Source: Phoronis australis (Eukaryota > Phoronida > Phoronidae). From it: a DNA stretch of 64,000 nucleotides. Shown here one piece after another: positions 42,701 to 54,784 of this stretch. The stretch covers positions 548,722 through 612,721 of the forward strand of contig NMRA01000052.1 of assembly GCA_002633005.1 (NCBI GenBank), given 5' to 3'. The translations under genes and the position numbers were made by a program. Under the pieces are notes generated by a model. That model worked only from the letters and a program-made list of their open reading frames with translations, was not told where the DNA came from and did not search any database. Each line of letters begins with the position of its first letter. The first letter of the stretch is position 1.

Positions 42701-45700
42701 AATCCCACTTCCATTGACCCAATCCACTTCCTTGCCCCAACAAAACTAGGTTCCTTGTCACCTATATCAACCAGTGCCTACAAACAAAATGAAACAAACT
42801 TCAGCTCTGGAGACTGAAAATCAAGTCCTTTGAAAAACAGAGACAAACCATTAATTTACTCATCTTTTTAAGAAAAAATAGCTAAATTGTTACAGATTCA
42901 TTGCTGAGTTTCATTGTAGATGGAAATGATTCAACTGCAAATCAAAGCGTCTATCAGTATCAAGAGCAATACTTGACCTGTCTATTTGCCAGACGTGAAA
43001 AATAACAGTACAAGGTGTTAAACTTAAGCTGTTTTTGCTTCAACTTTTAAAATTTAATTAAGAGAACCAAGAAGGTAAAACACTATCACAAGCATTAAAG
43101 CATATTTAAAAGAAATAGTTACGAGCATTTCTGGGCTTCTGGTTACAAACCCTACAAGGAAAATTGGAACAACCAGGGGCATTTTGCCTCTAAGTTTGAG
43201 TTAAATTGAACCCTAGTACCATTAAACGCAACCATAGCAATGACTTACGTTGACATTACATACTTGTCACAAAAAAGTTTTGAACCAACTGATTAAATTC
43301 ACTCAGTAGAAATGGAAGTTCAGCATTATCTTTTCAACTTTCCAATTATTTTACCATACAATAACAAACTGAAGAGAAACTCAGTTACATCAGCCAACCT
43401 GTTGTATCTCTTTGTGCGAGGGAATGGGTTTATCTGTGTAGCCCTGAAGTTTGAACCACGAGATGAGTGTCTGCAGCGACCTGTAGGCACAGCCCCACCT
43501 ATTGTCGTCAAACTTGTCCTGCATGTAGTGGTGGTAGCTATAGCGACCGTATACCAAGCTAGGCTTACCATCCTTCACTGTAAGGTGAAGAAAAAGATTG
43601 AGGTACATCACGACAATGACTATGTACAGCTTATTTGCGCGGTTGCCATTTTAAAAGTGAGCCTCTTTATGAGTTTTAAAATCAACACATTCTGCGCTTA
43701 ATCACAGCGCAAAACGTGATTTTTTTCGTGTGCCTTGCTACATTTATGTCTCAAATGCATTGCTTTTTTAAACCTAAAGAGGCTCACTACTAAAATTGCG
43801 ACTGTGTGAATAAGGTTATACATTGCAGCCTTGACTGAAAAGTGAGAAATAAGCCAAAAGGAAACATTAAAAACAATAAAAAGTAGCAGACTAGATTATC
43901 ACTTCTTCACTTTCCTTGGCTACAACATGTACTGTGTAAACAAATTGGAACGATTGCATTTGATGGAAAAACGGAACATGGTTGTAAACTTTGCCATTGA
44001 TCACAGAGTGAAGTGAAGAGTAACGACTTCGAAACTAACAGTGAACGAACCGAGATCGGTAGTTTTCACTACAAGATACAAAATTAAGAATCGGAAGAAA
44101 AACAGGCGCAAAGAGTGGGCACATTTGAAGCTCAGACGACTGTACTTGACAATAAATGACATGGTCAAACAGTGCAAAAAATGAAACAAAAATACTGTCT
44201 CAGATGAGATGGTGCTCCTTGACAGCAAAGTAAAGGGATTCTAGTCATCAACAAATCGACCTATCGCAAGCTCCGCCATGTTGCAAAAAGTTGACAAACA
44301 AACATTAAATTTACCCGACAACGTGTTGCTTGTTGGGTAAAATGGCAGCTTAGAAACGAAGGTGTGTCAAGAATGCTGCATTCTGATAGGTCAGTTAAGC
44401 CATCACTCAAAATCCTGGCGATTGGTCAATTATCAGTGACTCTGGGACACAAATGAAAGAATATTGGTAAAACACTGGTAACTAGACTAGCACCAGATTT
44501 CGTCGTTTACCCTACCGCGCACTCTACGTTATCCCTTAGGATGATGTGGAATGGAAACTGCTTGAAGGTTTCTTGACTTGCGATCGGCCTCCATGTGTTT
44601 TAATGCACCTATTTGGTAGGATCACAAGATGTATACAAGGTACAAACCTCCAGATGGTCGCAGGCCTTCATGCGGATTAATGAGATAACCTCCCCGTTTT
44701 GTTTCATCTCGGAATGCAAAGGCATTACTTCGCCGCAGCAGTGGCCGATCCAAAGGCAAGTTGTAAGTTTCATGTAGCGCTTGTCTCACAGGCTCTGAAA
44801 GTCCAATTAAAACTGAATGATGTCACAACATAAAATGCTGCATTTTAGATCAAAAAGGCATAGTTGCATATGGTCTGTTTTTTTTTGAAAACTGATTCGG
44901 AGGTATGTAATTTTTTCTGGTTGCCCACTTTTTAAAAAAAGACAATATGCTGGAGACAAGCAAAAATGACGTGAGATATGTTTTTTTCTACTTATCGCTA
45001 GGTGAATGACAGTGTTTCAAACCTTTCTTACCTGCCTTTGTGCAGCTTTTCCAAAAAAAAACACAATACTTTTGGCTGAAATTGATGTTATCGAGTGTTT
45101 TTTAGTCCCGTGAGCCCAGATCTCAGAATGAATCCAGGTAGAGACCAGAATCAACTATGCTTTATTGGCCTTACACAAAGATTAAACAGTGAAAAATTAC
45201 ATTATAATCATCAAAAAAAAATATTTTTGTAAATTCATAAACAATTCATTTGGTTTTTCCCTCTAAAACAACACATTTCAACCTGAATATGCACATATTC
45301 TTTCGACATAAAGTCACCCCTAACACACGAACTTGGTTAAAAAAGAAGTACATCTTGACAATACCAATAAAAACACAGACAAAGATATGAAAGCGCTCTG
45401 AGGAGCGAAACTTGGCGAAATTAACCAAAAAAAACAAGTTCGAGAGGACGAGAAAAGACGACGACAGAGATGATGACGAAGATGACAGCTATGACGACGA
45501 TGGTGGCGATGATGGACAACCCTAGTTATGATATCATTCATATAACGAACGTAGAGGTCAGAAATCACTGAGAAATAGGCTACAGTCTTGAGCGACACTT
45601 GGCGAAATTAACTGAAGAAAAGACGACGTCGGAGATGATGACGAAGATGACGAATATGATGATGGTGGTGGCCATGATGAAGAACATNTAGATCAAAAAG

Positions 45701-48700
45701 GCATAGTTGCATCTGGTCTGTTTTTTTTTTTTTGAAAACTGATTCGGAGGTATGTAATTTTTTCTAGTTGCCCACTTTTTAAAAAAAGAGAATATGCCGG
45801 AGACAAGCAAAAATGACGTGAGATATGTTTTTTCTACTCATCGCTTGGTAAATGACAGTGTTTCAAACCTTTCTTACATGCCTTTGTGCAGCTTTTCCAA
45901 AAGAACACGATACTTTTGGCTGAAATTGATGTTATCCAGTGTTTTTAGTCCGGTAAGTCCAGATCTCAGAATGAATCCAGGTAGAGACCAGAATCAACTA
46001 TGCTTTATTGGCCTAACACAAAGACTAGTGAGACAAGGGAAATATAAACAGTGAAAAAATACATTTTAACCATCAACAAAAATATATTTTTGTAAATTCA
46101 TAAACAAGTCATTTGGTTTTTTCCTCTAAAACAACACATTTCAACCTGAATATGCACATATTCTTTCAACATAAAGTCACCCCTAACACATCAACACATA
46201 CCTAACTGGTCCTCACTTTCTAATGTTGGATACATCAACACATACCTAACTGGCCCTCAGTTTCCGATGTTGGATACATCAACACATACCTAACTGGTCC
46301 TCAGTTTCTGATGTTGGATACATCAACACATACCTAACTGGTCCTCACTTTCTAATGTTGGATACATCAACACATACCTAACTGGCCCTCAGTTTCCGAT
46401 GTTGGATACATCAACACATACCTAACTGGTCCTCAGCTTCTGATGCTGGATAAATGATGCTAATGAACTTGTTGTTCAGTCTGAAGTGGAATACTTGTGG
46501 ACACTGGAACTTTTCTTCCTGAAATATGAGAAGTTGGTCATTTACCCACCACCTTATATATAAGAAGATTACATTCAAATAAAATTACCACATGTGTACG
46601 TAATTATGAGCACTGTTGTTTTTGTGTTTATTAAATTCAACATTTCTGCAGTGTTTAGGCAGGGCTGCATTATTGTGTCATTTGATGTAATTAAGTTAAA
46701 GAACACGCCTAGTCCTATCGAATTTATGGGTAGGTAATCTCAGACGCAATATTGGAAGTAAAACAAGAAAAATAAAGAAATGAAAATCAGCATGCAGTTT
46801 TACTTCTTGAATATCCACCCCAAATTTTCTAATGTATGTTGCGCATTGTTATGTGCAAGTGTAGATTTCTGCGCCGTGTTCAAGAACCCTGAAAAACTAA
46901 ACAAAACGGAAAATTTTGGAAAGGGCTACGCTGGACCCCAGTATTTGAGAGTGGAGAGCAAACACTGGTTTCTGAGATATGAAAGACGCAATGAAATATG
47001 AGCTGCACACAGTTCACATAGAACATTGACTTGACCAGTGAATTCTAGCTTGTGACACTTGAGTTTAAAACTCGGACTGGCTGGCAGGTTGCAAGCTTCT
47101 CTGTGCTGAGTCACAACTTGAGTGTACAGTAGGGAGGAGATGTAGTGTGAAAGTGTTGAGGGCACTCAGGGAAAGCAGTGCACAGCACTAATGAAATTAC
47201 CCTCATTCAAAAAACTTCCAAAAATTTTTCTAAAATGCTTGGGGTACTTGTTCACAAGCCAAATTCAAAAGCTATGTGCATACTCTGTTCTACCTTATGG
47301 TATGTCCACATGTTCTTTTCCATTTCACTAAGTTGACTACAGGCGCCATCTGCCAGCAGTTTGCTGAGGCTGGCCAATGGTTCATCAGCACCAACTGACA
47401 CCAGCACGTCTAGTGGAAGGGTCAAGTTAATGTTCTTAAACTCTCCTGCAAAATTGTCATCAAACATATAGCAATAACATAGATAAAAACAGTCCAGACA
47501 TTTTAGGTGTACGCAAAATGTTGTATCAGTCAGCCACCTCTGTAGAGAAGGAGAACAAATTACAAAACAGCTGATCAGACAAATCATGTGCACATATGAT
47601 CATTGTCTTTTTCACCGATGACAGCTAAGACACACAGCGCTTAATAGGATGGCGTAGGTTACAACGCAACAGAATTACACCCAGTGTGTTCTAAAGCACA
47701 TGGAATGAAAATTGAAAAGCATAAGCTTGCAGTTCAGGATGGCGTAAAATTAATAGATTAAAAAAACGTAACGTAACATTGAAAGCTTTTGGGTAACTGG
47801 AACCACAACATCTATAAATCAAATGACAGCATGCTGCGTGAATCTATAATCAGTTGTTCACTTGACACGTACTGTGTTCATGATGAATTATGGGTGCACA
47901 ACTTGGCCCTCTCTTCACAGCCTCAGTGCCTGTCATACGGAACAACATTGATACTTTGATGGGATCCTGTAAGTAGATATTTAACTGACATTCAGTATTC
48001 TCATTTTGATTGCTTCCTTTCCAATCACACTGCAACCCACATTAGTGACGACAACAATAACTGAAATTTATTGCAGCAATTACAAGTGATTATGTTGATA
48101 ATAAATTAATATCAATTACAACACATCTTTAATAGCATGACATCTGACTGTAACAATGATACCCACTTGACAGTCACCTGCTTTCGACCTGGTCATGATG
48201 CCGTCCCCGTTTCCTGCATCGATATGAGTGGCCAGCTTTCCACAGGGTTCTGATAAATTAACCGATTTTGGGTGCACCTTCTCTGGCTGGACCACATCTA
48301 GCACTACATTGCTGTTCAACACGTGGAAAACAGTCACACTCGACTGAATCTTGTCACAGTAGGTGGCGACCTCACATCTCAAGTTCTCTTTCAATTTGTC
48401 TGAAATTGTGCAAAACAGAAATTCAGATCTGAACACTTTTTGATCAATCAGATCCAAGACGAATGTGCGCAGCAATTCTGAGAATACACACAAAATTTAT
48501 ACTTGCAGAACAACCAAAATATTCACTTTTCTTAAAAAAAAATTAACCTTGAAACAATCAAGCTAGATTTGCAAAAGGTAAATAATAGACATAGTTTACT
48601 CCATTGAATAACAGTAAAACTTTTTATGTTATCCATGGAATATTTTACTAAACTCATTAAAAATTGTGAAACTGGAATCATATAATAAGATAGTAGAGTA

Positions 48701-48779
48701 ACTTACCTGAATCTGAGGAATATTCAAATGATAAGTCTAAATAACTCTGTAGGCGTATTGTGACTTCCTTCCCCTCCAT
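39796..48779 (-). CDS. UFSP2: UFM1-specific protease 2 (UFSP2)
   Basis: Ten coding exons on the minus strand: 48779-48707, 48477-48178, 47445-47294, 46518-46422, 44794-44648, 43577-43399, 42777-42679, 42149-42047, 40624-40500 and 39882-39796. They add to 1362 nt, 453 residues (human 469). The catalytic Cys is residue 286 in [14 protein letters not shown]; the Asp-His pair is D410 and H412 in [13 protein letters not shown]. The end [20 protein letters not shown] matches human closely. The N-terminal 120 residues are poorly conserved, as usual. Known role: a cysteine protease that removes UFM1 from targets such as RPL26 at the ER and helps mature UFM1. All active-site residues are present, so the enzyme should be active. 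Intron 4 carries a sequence duplication, an N and a minisatellite. A 5' UTR exon further upstream is likely. Confidence 0.95.
41096..41815. mobile_element. Dispersed repeat with AAGGTTATGTAGG ends, copy 2
   Basis: It starts TTTTTAAGGTTATGTAGG and ends CTATGTAACCTTAAAAG, so the ends are imperfect inverted repeats. It shares its start and TGTTCCAAAGTTAGCCA with copy 1 at 31030-31460. It lies in UFSP2 intron 8 and has no coding content. Confidence 0.55.
44846..45327. repeat. Large direct repeat, copy 1 (UFSP2 intron 4)
   Basis: This 482-bp stretch, beginning TAGATCAAAAAGGCATAG, recurs at 45689-46190 in the same orientation with a few percent differences. Copy 2 has an extra 26 bp or so near its middle. 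Confidence 0.9.
45410..45687. repeat. GATGACGA-rich tandem pair
   Basis: Two blocks (about 45410-45520 and 45594-45687) each start CTTGGCGAAATTAAC and run into AGATGATGACGAAGATGAC and similar trinucleotides. It is simple-sequence DNA; the encoded acidic run has no gene context. Confidence 0.7.
45688..45688. other. Single N at the start of direct repeat copy 2
   Basis: The undetermined base sits exactly at the junction where the second copy of the 0.5-kb repeat begins, which suggests a contig join or a collapsed or mis-joined haplotype. Confidence 0.9.
45689..46190. repeat. Large direct repeat, copy 2 (UFSP2 intron 4)
   Basis: Near-identical to 44846-45327. It ends directly at the 44-bp minisatellite, whereas copy 1 ends in unrelated sequence. 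Confidence 0.9.
46191..46455. repeat. 44-bp minisatellite containing the UFSP2 exon 4 splice donor
   Basis: Six units at exact 44-bp spacing (46191, 46235, 46279, 46323, 46367, 46411). Variants follow the order A-B-C-A-B-C', a 132-bp higher-order period. On the minus strand each unit reads through an exon-like end into CAGTTAG|gtatgt. The unit at 46411 overlaps the real exon 4 end and donor (exon limit 46422); the other five are intronic copies. Confidence 0.92.
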
Positions 48780-51298
48780 AGTTGAAAACTGACTTATTCA
48801 CACATTGGTGATATGTGAGTGAAAAACAGCCTGAAATAACAACCAACACAAGTGAGAGGTGAACTAGGAACTATTTTTTGTTCCTTATTTCCAAGAAATT
48901 GAGAAAACAAACACACAATTTGTAAATGTATGTACTTATGTACTGTGTTAAGTAGGAAATTCCCAACTTCATATATTAAGGAATTTTCTCCTACGCCTAG
49001 AGAACATGCTTTTTACACTTGTCTAATAAAAAACATAAGTTACAAAGTGGATCAGTTGCTCAATGTTTCGGAAAGTTGAAATTTCACTCCATTTTATGAC
49101 CAAAACATATACGAAATTAACTCTCACAAATTTGTTTCAACGTTTCCTTTGCACTGGAACTGAAAGGTCACGAGCTAGACTCGGAAAGGCCCAATTATGG
49201 ACGTGATGGACAAACCCACCATAAGTGATGGCCATGAATGATATATATATATTTGAGGATGAAAATTCAATTTTTATCATGGTGTGTAATAAACAGAGGT
49301 CTCCCGTTTGTACTGCCTCCTCTTGCCTTGGCTGTGACCTCTCTACATTTCCGCTTGACCTTGAGTACATTATAAGTAATGGAGGTCATTTGTAATATTC
49401 ATCAACAATTGAAAGGAGGTATTATAAAAATTCGTGATTAGTGAGTATTTGATTGATTTGGGAGGATTTAATGACATCTATGGGCTCCAAATGTGTCCCT
49501 CTAACGTCGGAAAGTAATAACTGCAACGCGAGTTAGATTGTTTCGCCATGGAGATGCATGATTTGCAGAAAATCTTCTTGACATATTGTTAGGTCATTAT
49601 AAGGATGTGCCAACGCCAAGGTTCTTGGAGTGAAAAAGATTGAAACATCATTAGTGTAACCTGTCTTTCGTTGAGTAACATGTCTACACTGTCACTGATG
49701 ACCCAAGCCTACAGTAGACGACTGACTGGTACAGACTTCAGTCAGCTTTGTACCACGGCTATGATTATGATGAGCCGAGCACCGGACAGCGTCTGAAAAG
49801 GCACATATGTATAAAAGAACTTTTCTGTTACTTTAAAAGGAAAAGGTTTGCACAATTGAATATACCGATCACTCCAGCTGCTACAATCGCATTGCCTCTC
49901 TACAACGTCTACCAAAACTTCGTTCCCCAACCGGATACGACACTTCGAAAATAACCATACGATTATTTCCGCGGCACAACAAAACGAAACGGGAACGAAC
50001 GATAAACCAACGAAACCAAAAGTTTTATATAGAAAAAGAATACCCTTGACGCAATCATATTTACATCTGGGTATTTCCGTAACCGCAACGAAGTATAGTT
50101 GAGCTGTTCGGAATGAAATAATCCGGAACAAATGACGGAATTACCCGAGGTGTTCCACATGGCGCCAAAGATACTATATCTTTGGTAACCATAAAATCTC
50201 AGTTTGGCGGCGCCAGCCATGAGAGCAACCAAGGAAGAAAAAGACACGGACGAAAAAATAAGTCCCGTCTATTTTCCTTGTTTTTTTCTTCGAACCCCGG
50301 GTGTCAGTATATAGGCCTACTCCCAAGGCGGCTAGGCCTGATGATAAAACGCTTTAAATTTAATTTATCCCACTCATTGAGAAAGAGAGTTGACTCGAAA
50401 AAACGTCCCCACGCCAGAAACCGTAGTCGGCCGCGCGTTCATGATTCTGCACCATGCACTTCGTCAGTAGATTAATTTTGTACAAGTTGGAGCAAACCAA
50501 TAAAGTTACCCGACGTAGATGACCAGTTTCCGGCACGGCATAGGTCAGTCAAATTCATTTTTGTGATTTTTTGCAGCTGTTGGCTTGTGGAATTGAACTC
50601 CAAATGAAAACTTGTAGGATCATTTTTACTAGAGAAATAAGATTGGCCCAAATGTTCGTAAATCTCGTGTTTCGGTTGATCGTTGAGTAAGAGAATAGAC
50701 CCGTTTGGTTTTCGGGATCTATTTTTTAGTAATCGTGATCAAATAGCGGTGAATACTGAGAAGACTGACGGACCCAGCTGCGAGTCGCGATGTCGGACAA
50801 AAAAAATCTGATTTATCTTCGGGATTGGCAGAAACCGATGTCGTGCTGGGCGTGTTGGAACGGTTTAATCCGCTCTGTGCGTATGCGCATGTGACTTGTC
50901 CGTTGGAACTGAGGCGAATGAGGAAACTTGAGCAGTTCACTCAAATAATCACGCTCACGTTCAAGGAAATTTGCAATGCACTAATTCAAATTACATGTTA
51001 ATAAAATAATTTGGTAAAGTTCAACCAACCTTTTTTACTATTAGCGACCTGGCACCTTACAATTCGGTCACATACTATTCCTCCGATTCTGTGACACAAC
51101 TAAGTTACTGTACGGTAAATGGGAAAATAGATGATCGTGAGGCTATTACAAAAATTCTTCACACTGAACAAGATAAAAATCCCCTTATTGCCTTAATGAA
51201 TATTCAATTCCAAGTTCACGCATACGCGATCTTCAGATTAAGCAGGATTCCAAGTTCCCGTGCAGCAGTCCCACATACATAGGAATACCACTACTATA

Positions 51299-51382
51299 TC
51301 CTATCGAGAATTCATTTCATCTGGGGATGTCCCAACGAGACCGACATTCCCAGATGAAACGAATTCTCACTTCGATGGGATA
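51299..51382. repeat. 84-bp imperfect hairpin
   Basis: GAATTCATTTCATCTGGG on the left pairs with CCCAGATGAAACGAATTC on the right around a loop of about 20 bp, with matching outer TCCTATCGA / TCGATGGGA. It is probably a small MITE. Confidence 0.65.
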
Positions 51383-51589
51383 ACACATAGCCGCGATGAT
51401 TTCACGGCAATATAACACTGCCGCCGGGGTTCACAAATTGATATTTCGTGTACAAACTGAGTAGTTTTCAAAATGCGATTTAGTTTCAAAAAGGTTTTAG
51501 CTAGTAGGGCCTAAGACATTCTGTTTTTGTTGGATTGTAACCTGATTACATATACATTGATCTACACGAATAAATAATAATAAAAAAAA

Positions 51590-51660
51590 TAATTGCAGAC
51601 GGTCTGCTACACGTTGTACCAGACGTGCGCAGGCCTCGCACATGGGCCCGGCATTGCACT
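51590..51660 (-). repeat. Dispersed repeat fragment (matches 56497-56560)
   Basis: Its reverse complement contains GCACGTCTGGTACAACGTGT and a flanking CAGACCG.CTGCAATTATTTT, shared almost base for base with 56497-56560 on the plus strand. It is likely the conserved part of a SINE or MITE. Confidence 0.7.
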
Positions 51661-51724
51661 GCACTGACCTGGAAACATTTTTATGCTTTATTAACATAAG
51701 CAGGATCTCTTCCTGATATAAGGT

Positions 51725-51815
51725 TAAACCGAGCTGAGGAGCTAGAAAACTGGCTCAAGGGTTTAGCAGTGTGACCTAGTGAGACTCGAACCCACAACCT
51801 CGAGTAAAGAAATAC
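51725..51815 (-). mobile_element. Possible tRNA-derived SINE fragment
   Basis: The minus strand reads GTGGGTTCGAGTCTCAC, a good RNA polymerase III box B with its flanking stem. No clear box A or complete cloverleaf was seen, so it is not called a tRNA gene. Confidence 0.4.
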
Positions 51816-53591
51816 ACGAATAAACCTTAATGATTTTTACCCCAGTTAGAAACGTGGCAAAATTTAGTCAAAATATATCCACTACAGGTTTCGACTCTCT
51901 TGTACCCCTTTTAGAACTCGTTTCTAGTAGACTTGTCATGGCTTGCGAGTCGTAAGCGTTACCTGTCAAAAGACCGCGTGAGTGCTTAAAAACCAAACGG
52001 GCAAATTTTTATTTCGTAAGTTTTGTTCGGAAACACTACCCTTTCCATCCAGCGTGGTGGAGATAAACCGAGTTCACCATTCGCGTCTTTCGGCACCCAA
52101 ACGGATTCGTTCATTCTAAAAGCAACAGCAGGCGCGACTAAGTGTTACGACTTCCAGTGCCACAACACAGGATTGAGCTGTTTTTGATCTACCTGTCAAA
52201 CCATATTTTCTGGACCGATGGCGTTTCATTTGGAGCTCGGTACTATCGATGTTTGTGAATTTGGGGGGCTCGCGGGCAGAAGTGTGAGGCATCCGTGTTG
52301 TTGTAGTCTGCCTAGTCTGGTATATGGTAAATCGGCGATTCAAATTCAGTGTTGTTTGTATTTGCGACAAAAGCAAACTAAAGACGATAAAATATGTTTA
52401 TAGTGCACCGCCTTACACATGAATGTTGAATGTAATACTTTTTAGACCCATGCGTCATTTATAACCGCAGTGACCAATTCCATAACCAGGCTAAGTATTT
52501 CTCTGTGGAACAACAAAATATTTTTCAAACTCTAACCTCACACCATATGCAAAATGTAAATTGTGAATGTTAAGCCCTTTATGCAATGTAGAATTGTATT
52601 ATTTTGATCATTTCCTCCACTAACATTTGTATTTGTATAGTCATTCTTCACATTTTAGTCTCTTAAATAGCAGTTAGTAGAGACTTATTATTTGTATAGG
52701 TTATTAGCGTCTGTGCCGTAACGTGTATTTGACCGAAGTAAAATAGTTTTATTTACTTTACTCACATAGATTCTTACGAGTCTGAGATCTGTTCAAAAGT
52801 GATAGCACTGACAAAAGCTAGAGTACTAATTTCTGACAGAGTTGTGTGCGAAGACTAAAGCACAAGAGCTATACTTTATCTCCATTATTCTTTTTAAGAC
52901 ACGTTGTACGATTTGTGGTAAGATTGTCGACAGGTTCTCGTTTTTCGTAAAACGATTAAGACATGGGCGTATAACTATTTGGCGGGGGGGGGGCGGGTGA
53001 GTTGCCCCCAGATTCCAGAAGATACGAAAATTCGGGTAAAATAAGAAAAAGTTCGACCAGCAGAGCTTCTAAAGGAAAACACGATGGCATGGACTTAACA
53101 GAAGTAGCACTGAAGAAAAAATCTTTTGAAATTGAAATAAACTGAGATTAAAAGGAGAACTTGTGTTAACTATTCGCATGAGGAAATAGATGGAACATCG
53201 CAAAATATTTTCATCAAAGTTTACATCATCATTCAAGGCTAACATATGCAGTTTAAACAGACAAGACTAAAAACATGCAATAGCTCATGGTGGGATAACT
53301 TTGGAGTTCAGCAGACATTTCCAAAAGGTCATTAAAACGGAAAAACCACAACGCTGACATTTCATACTCACACATGCAGCCTTAGGATAGCTCCAAAAAA
53401 AGCCAGCCAGGTCATGTCCACCATAGTAAGGAACTACTGAAGACCAATTTTACAGCAGTAACGAGTTACTCAGTTTAAAATATCAATAGGGTAATATGCA
53501 TAAGAAAATTTTATGATCCAGTGAATCGTAGATTTTTGCTTTTATGTTTGTCCCCTTTCCACAATATATGAATAAACACTTGAAATATTGT

Positions 53592-53597
53592 TTTATT
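53592..53597 (-). terminator. Poly(A) signal of WDR53
   Basis: TTTATT on the plus strand is AATAAA on the minus strand, 213 bp downstream of the WDR53 stop codon. Confidence 0.6.
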
Positions 53598-53809
53598 CGT
53601 TTCTTGATACACAAAATGAGATGGATGCTTCAGCCATTTCAAAACAATCACAATGATACCACTTCAATTAGACACCACACAATGCAGAACTCTGTTTTGT
53701 GAGTGAATGGCAAAGCACTAAATTATCATTACAATAATTAATGTTTCAGGTTAAAAAAATTATGAAGGCAGACATTAACTGACAAGACGTTAAACAAGTT
53801 GAATGATGC

Positions 53810-54784
53810 TTATGATTTTAATTGATACACAGAAACATTGCACGTTACATCAGACACCAGAACACAAGGTCCTTGCTCCATCACAGTGGACTCTATCCAG
53901 TTAACCTTTGACCCATGACTTATGACCCTCTTTGGTGTGATTGCAGACAATTCTGGGGCTGTGGGGGTTCTATTACTCAAATCCCAAATACACACATTAG
54001 AGTCATTACCCCCACTCACAAGACACTGTTCGAATCCCTCAACCTTAGGAAAATGCACCTGAGATACACCAACACTGTGGCCCTTTAACACCAGAATTAA
54101 AGAAAGCATTTTCTTGCTATTATCAAACACATGTATGTGCCCGTTTTCTAAACCACAAGCTAAAAGATTTGCTGTCTTGGAGACATCTATGGTATGTACT
54201 AGAGGCGGATTGACCATATATCCTGGTAATTCACAGTCAATTGCTGCTTCTTGCATATTGAAGATTTGTAGACTCTTTCCTCTAGAAAAATCACACCTGA
54301 ACACTCTGCAATCTAGCCCTGATGAGATCAACTCCCATGTTCTTTTGGGCCGAAACAAAACACAAGAGCATATACTGGTGTGTTTCCTAAGTGTTTTAAA
54401 AACTCTATTTTCCTGCAAATTGATGATTTTCACTTCTCCTGAATCATCACAAGATGCTAAGAATTCCTCCTTTTCGTTCAATGTGATATAGTTCACTTCT
54501 TCTTCATTGAATGAAAATTGGTTTTCTGGTGTATCAATATCCTTGGAGATATCAAAGACTAAAATCTTGTTACTGACACCGACATAAAGACAGCAGGGAT
54601 TTTTCTTTGAAAAATACAGTGCACTGACATCCTCAGTCAAGTTGTACTTTCGTAAAGGAGCACCATCTATATTCCACAAACACAACTCTCCATCTTCACC
54701 ACCAGTAGCAATAGTACCATTCTTGTTAGTTGAAATACAGAGAACTGTACTTGTGTGTTGTCCCTTTAGTTGCATGCAACTCAT
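53810..54784 (-). CDS. WDR53: WD repeat-containing protein 53 (WDR53)
   Basis: One uninterrupted coding exon of 324 residues. The ATG directly follows an acceptor (tgttttacag|ATG), so at least one 5' UTR exon lies upstream. WD40 blades are visible throughout: GHT-like start, GTIATGGEDGELCLWNIDG, NEKEEFLASCDDSGEVKIIN, RKHTSICSCVLFRP, GLENGHIHVFD and CLVSGGNDSNVCIWDL. The end SHGSKVNWIESTVM, then VSVYQL, matches WDR53 well (EHGEKVNWL and ISVYPL). Human WDR53 has 358 residues; the basic linker before the last blade is missing here. The family is a predicted beta-propeller scaffold; a link to CUL4-DDB1 ligases is reported for WD40 proteins of this kind, and no substrate is known to me. It faces the RRAG gene head to head. 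Confidence 0.92.
   Translation of the reverse strand: MSCMQLKGQHTSTVLCISTNKNGTIATGGEDGELCLWNIDGAPLRKYNLTEDVSALYFSKKNPCCLYVGVSNKILVFDISKDIDTPENQFSFNEEEVNYITLNEKEEFLASCDDSGEVKIINLQENRVFKTLRKHTSICSCVLFRPKRTWELISSGLDCRVFRCDFSRGKSLQIFNMQEAAIDCELPGYMVNPPLVHTIDVSKTANLLACGLENGHIHVFDNSKKMLSLILVLKGHSVGVSQVHFPKVEGFEQCLVSGGNDSNVCIWDLSNRTPTAPELSAITPKRVISHGSKVNWIESTVMEQGPCVLVSDVTCNVSVYQLKS

Larger units (their letters stand above)
48780..53575. other. UFSP2 5' region and intergenic DNA before WDR53
   Basis: An acceptor-like site just upstream of the UFSP2 ATG (about 48830, minus) implies a further 5' UTR exon. A GC-richer patch near 50150-50230 may be the promoter. The rest holds repeat fragments listed separately and a G-run at 52985. 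I saw no other gene. Confidence 0.45.

Noticed and set aside
45430-45687. Acidic Asp/Glu-rich coding region
   Set aside because: It is GATGACGA simple sequence beside an assembly N, inside an intron of a gene on the other strand.
46191-46455. Evenly spaced repeats that might look like a CRISPR array
   Set aside because: The period is fully repeated with no unique spacers, and it overlaps a splice site in an animal gene; it is a minisatellite.
50182-50475. Basic open frame MVTIKSQFGGASHESNQGRK
   Set aside because: It is composition-driven, lies in the likely UFSP2 promoter area and has no known relatives that I can name.
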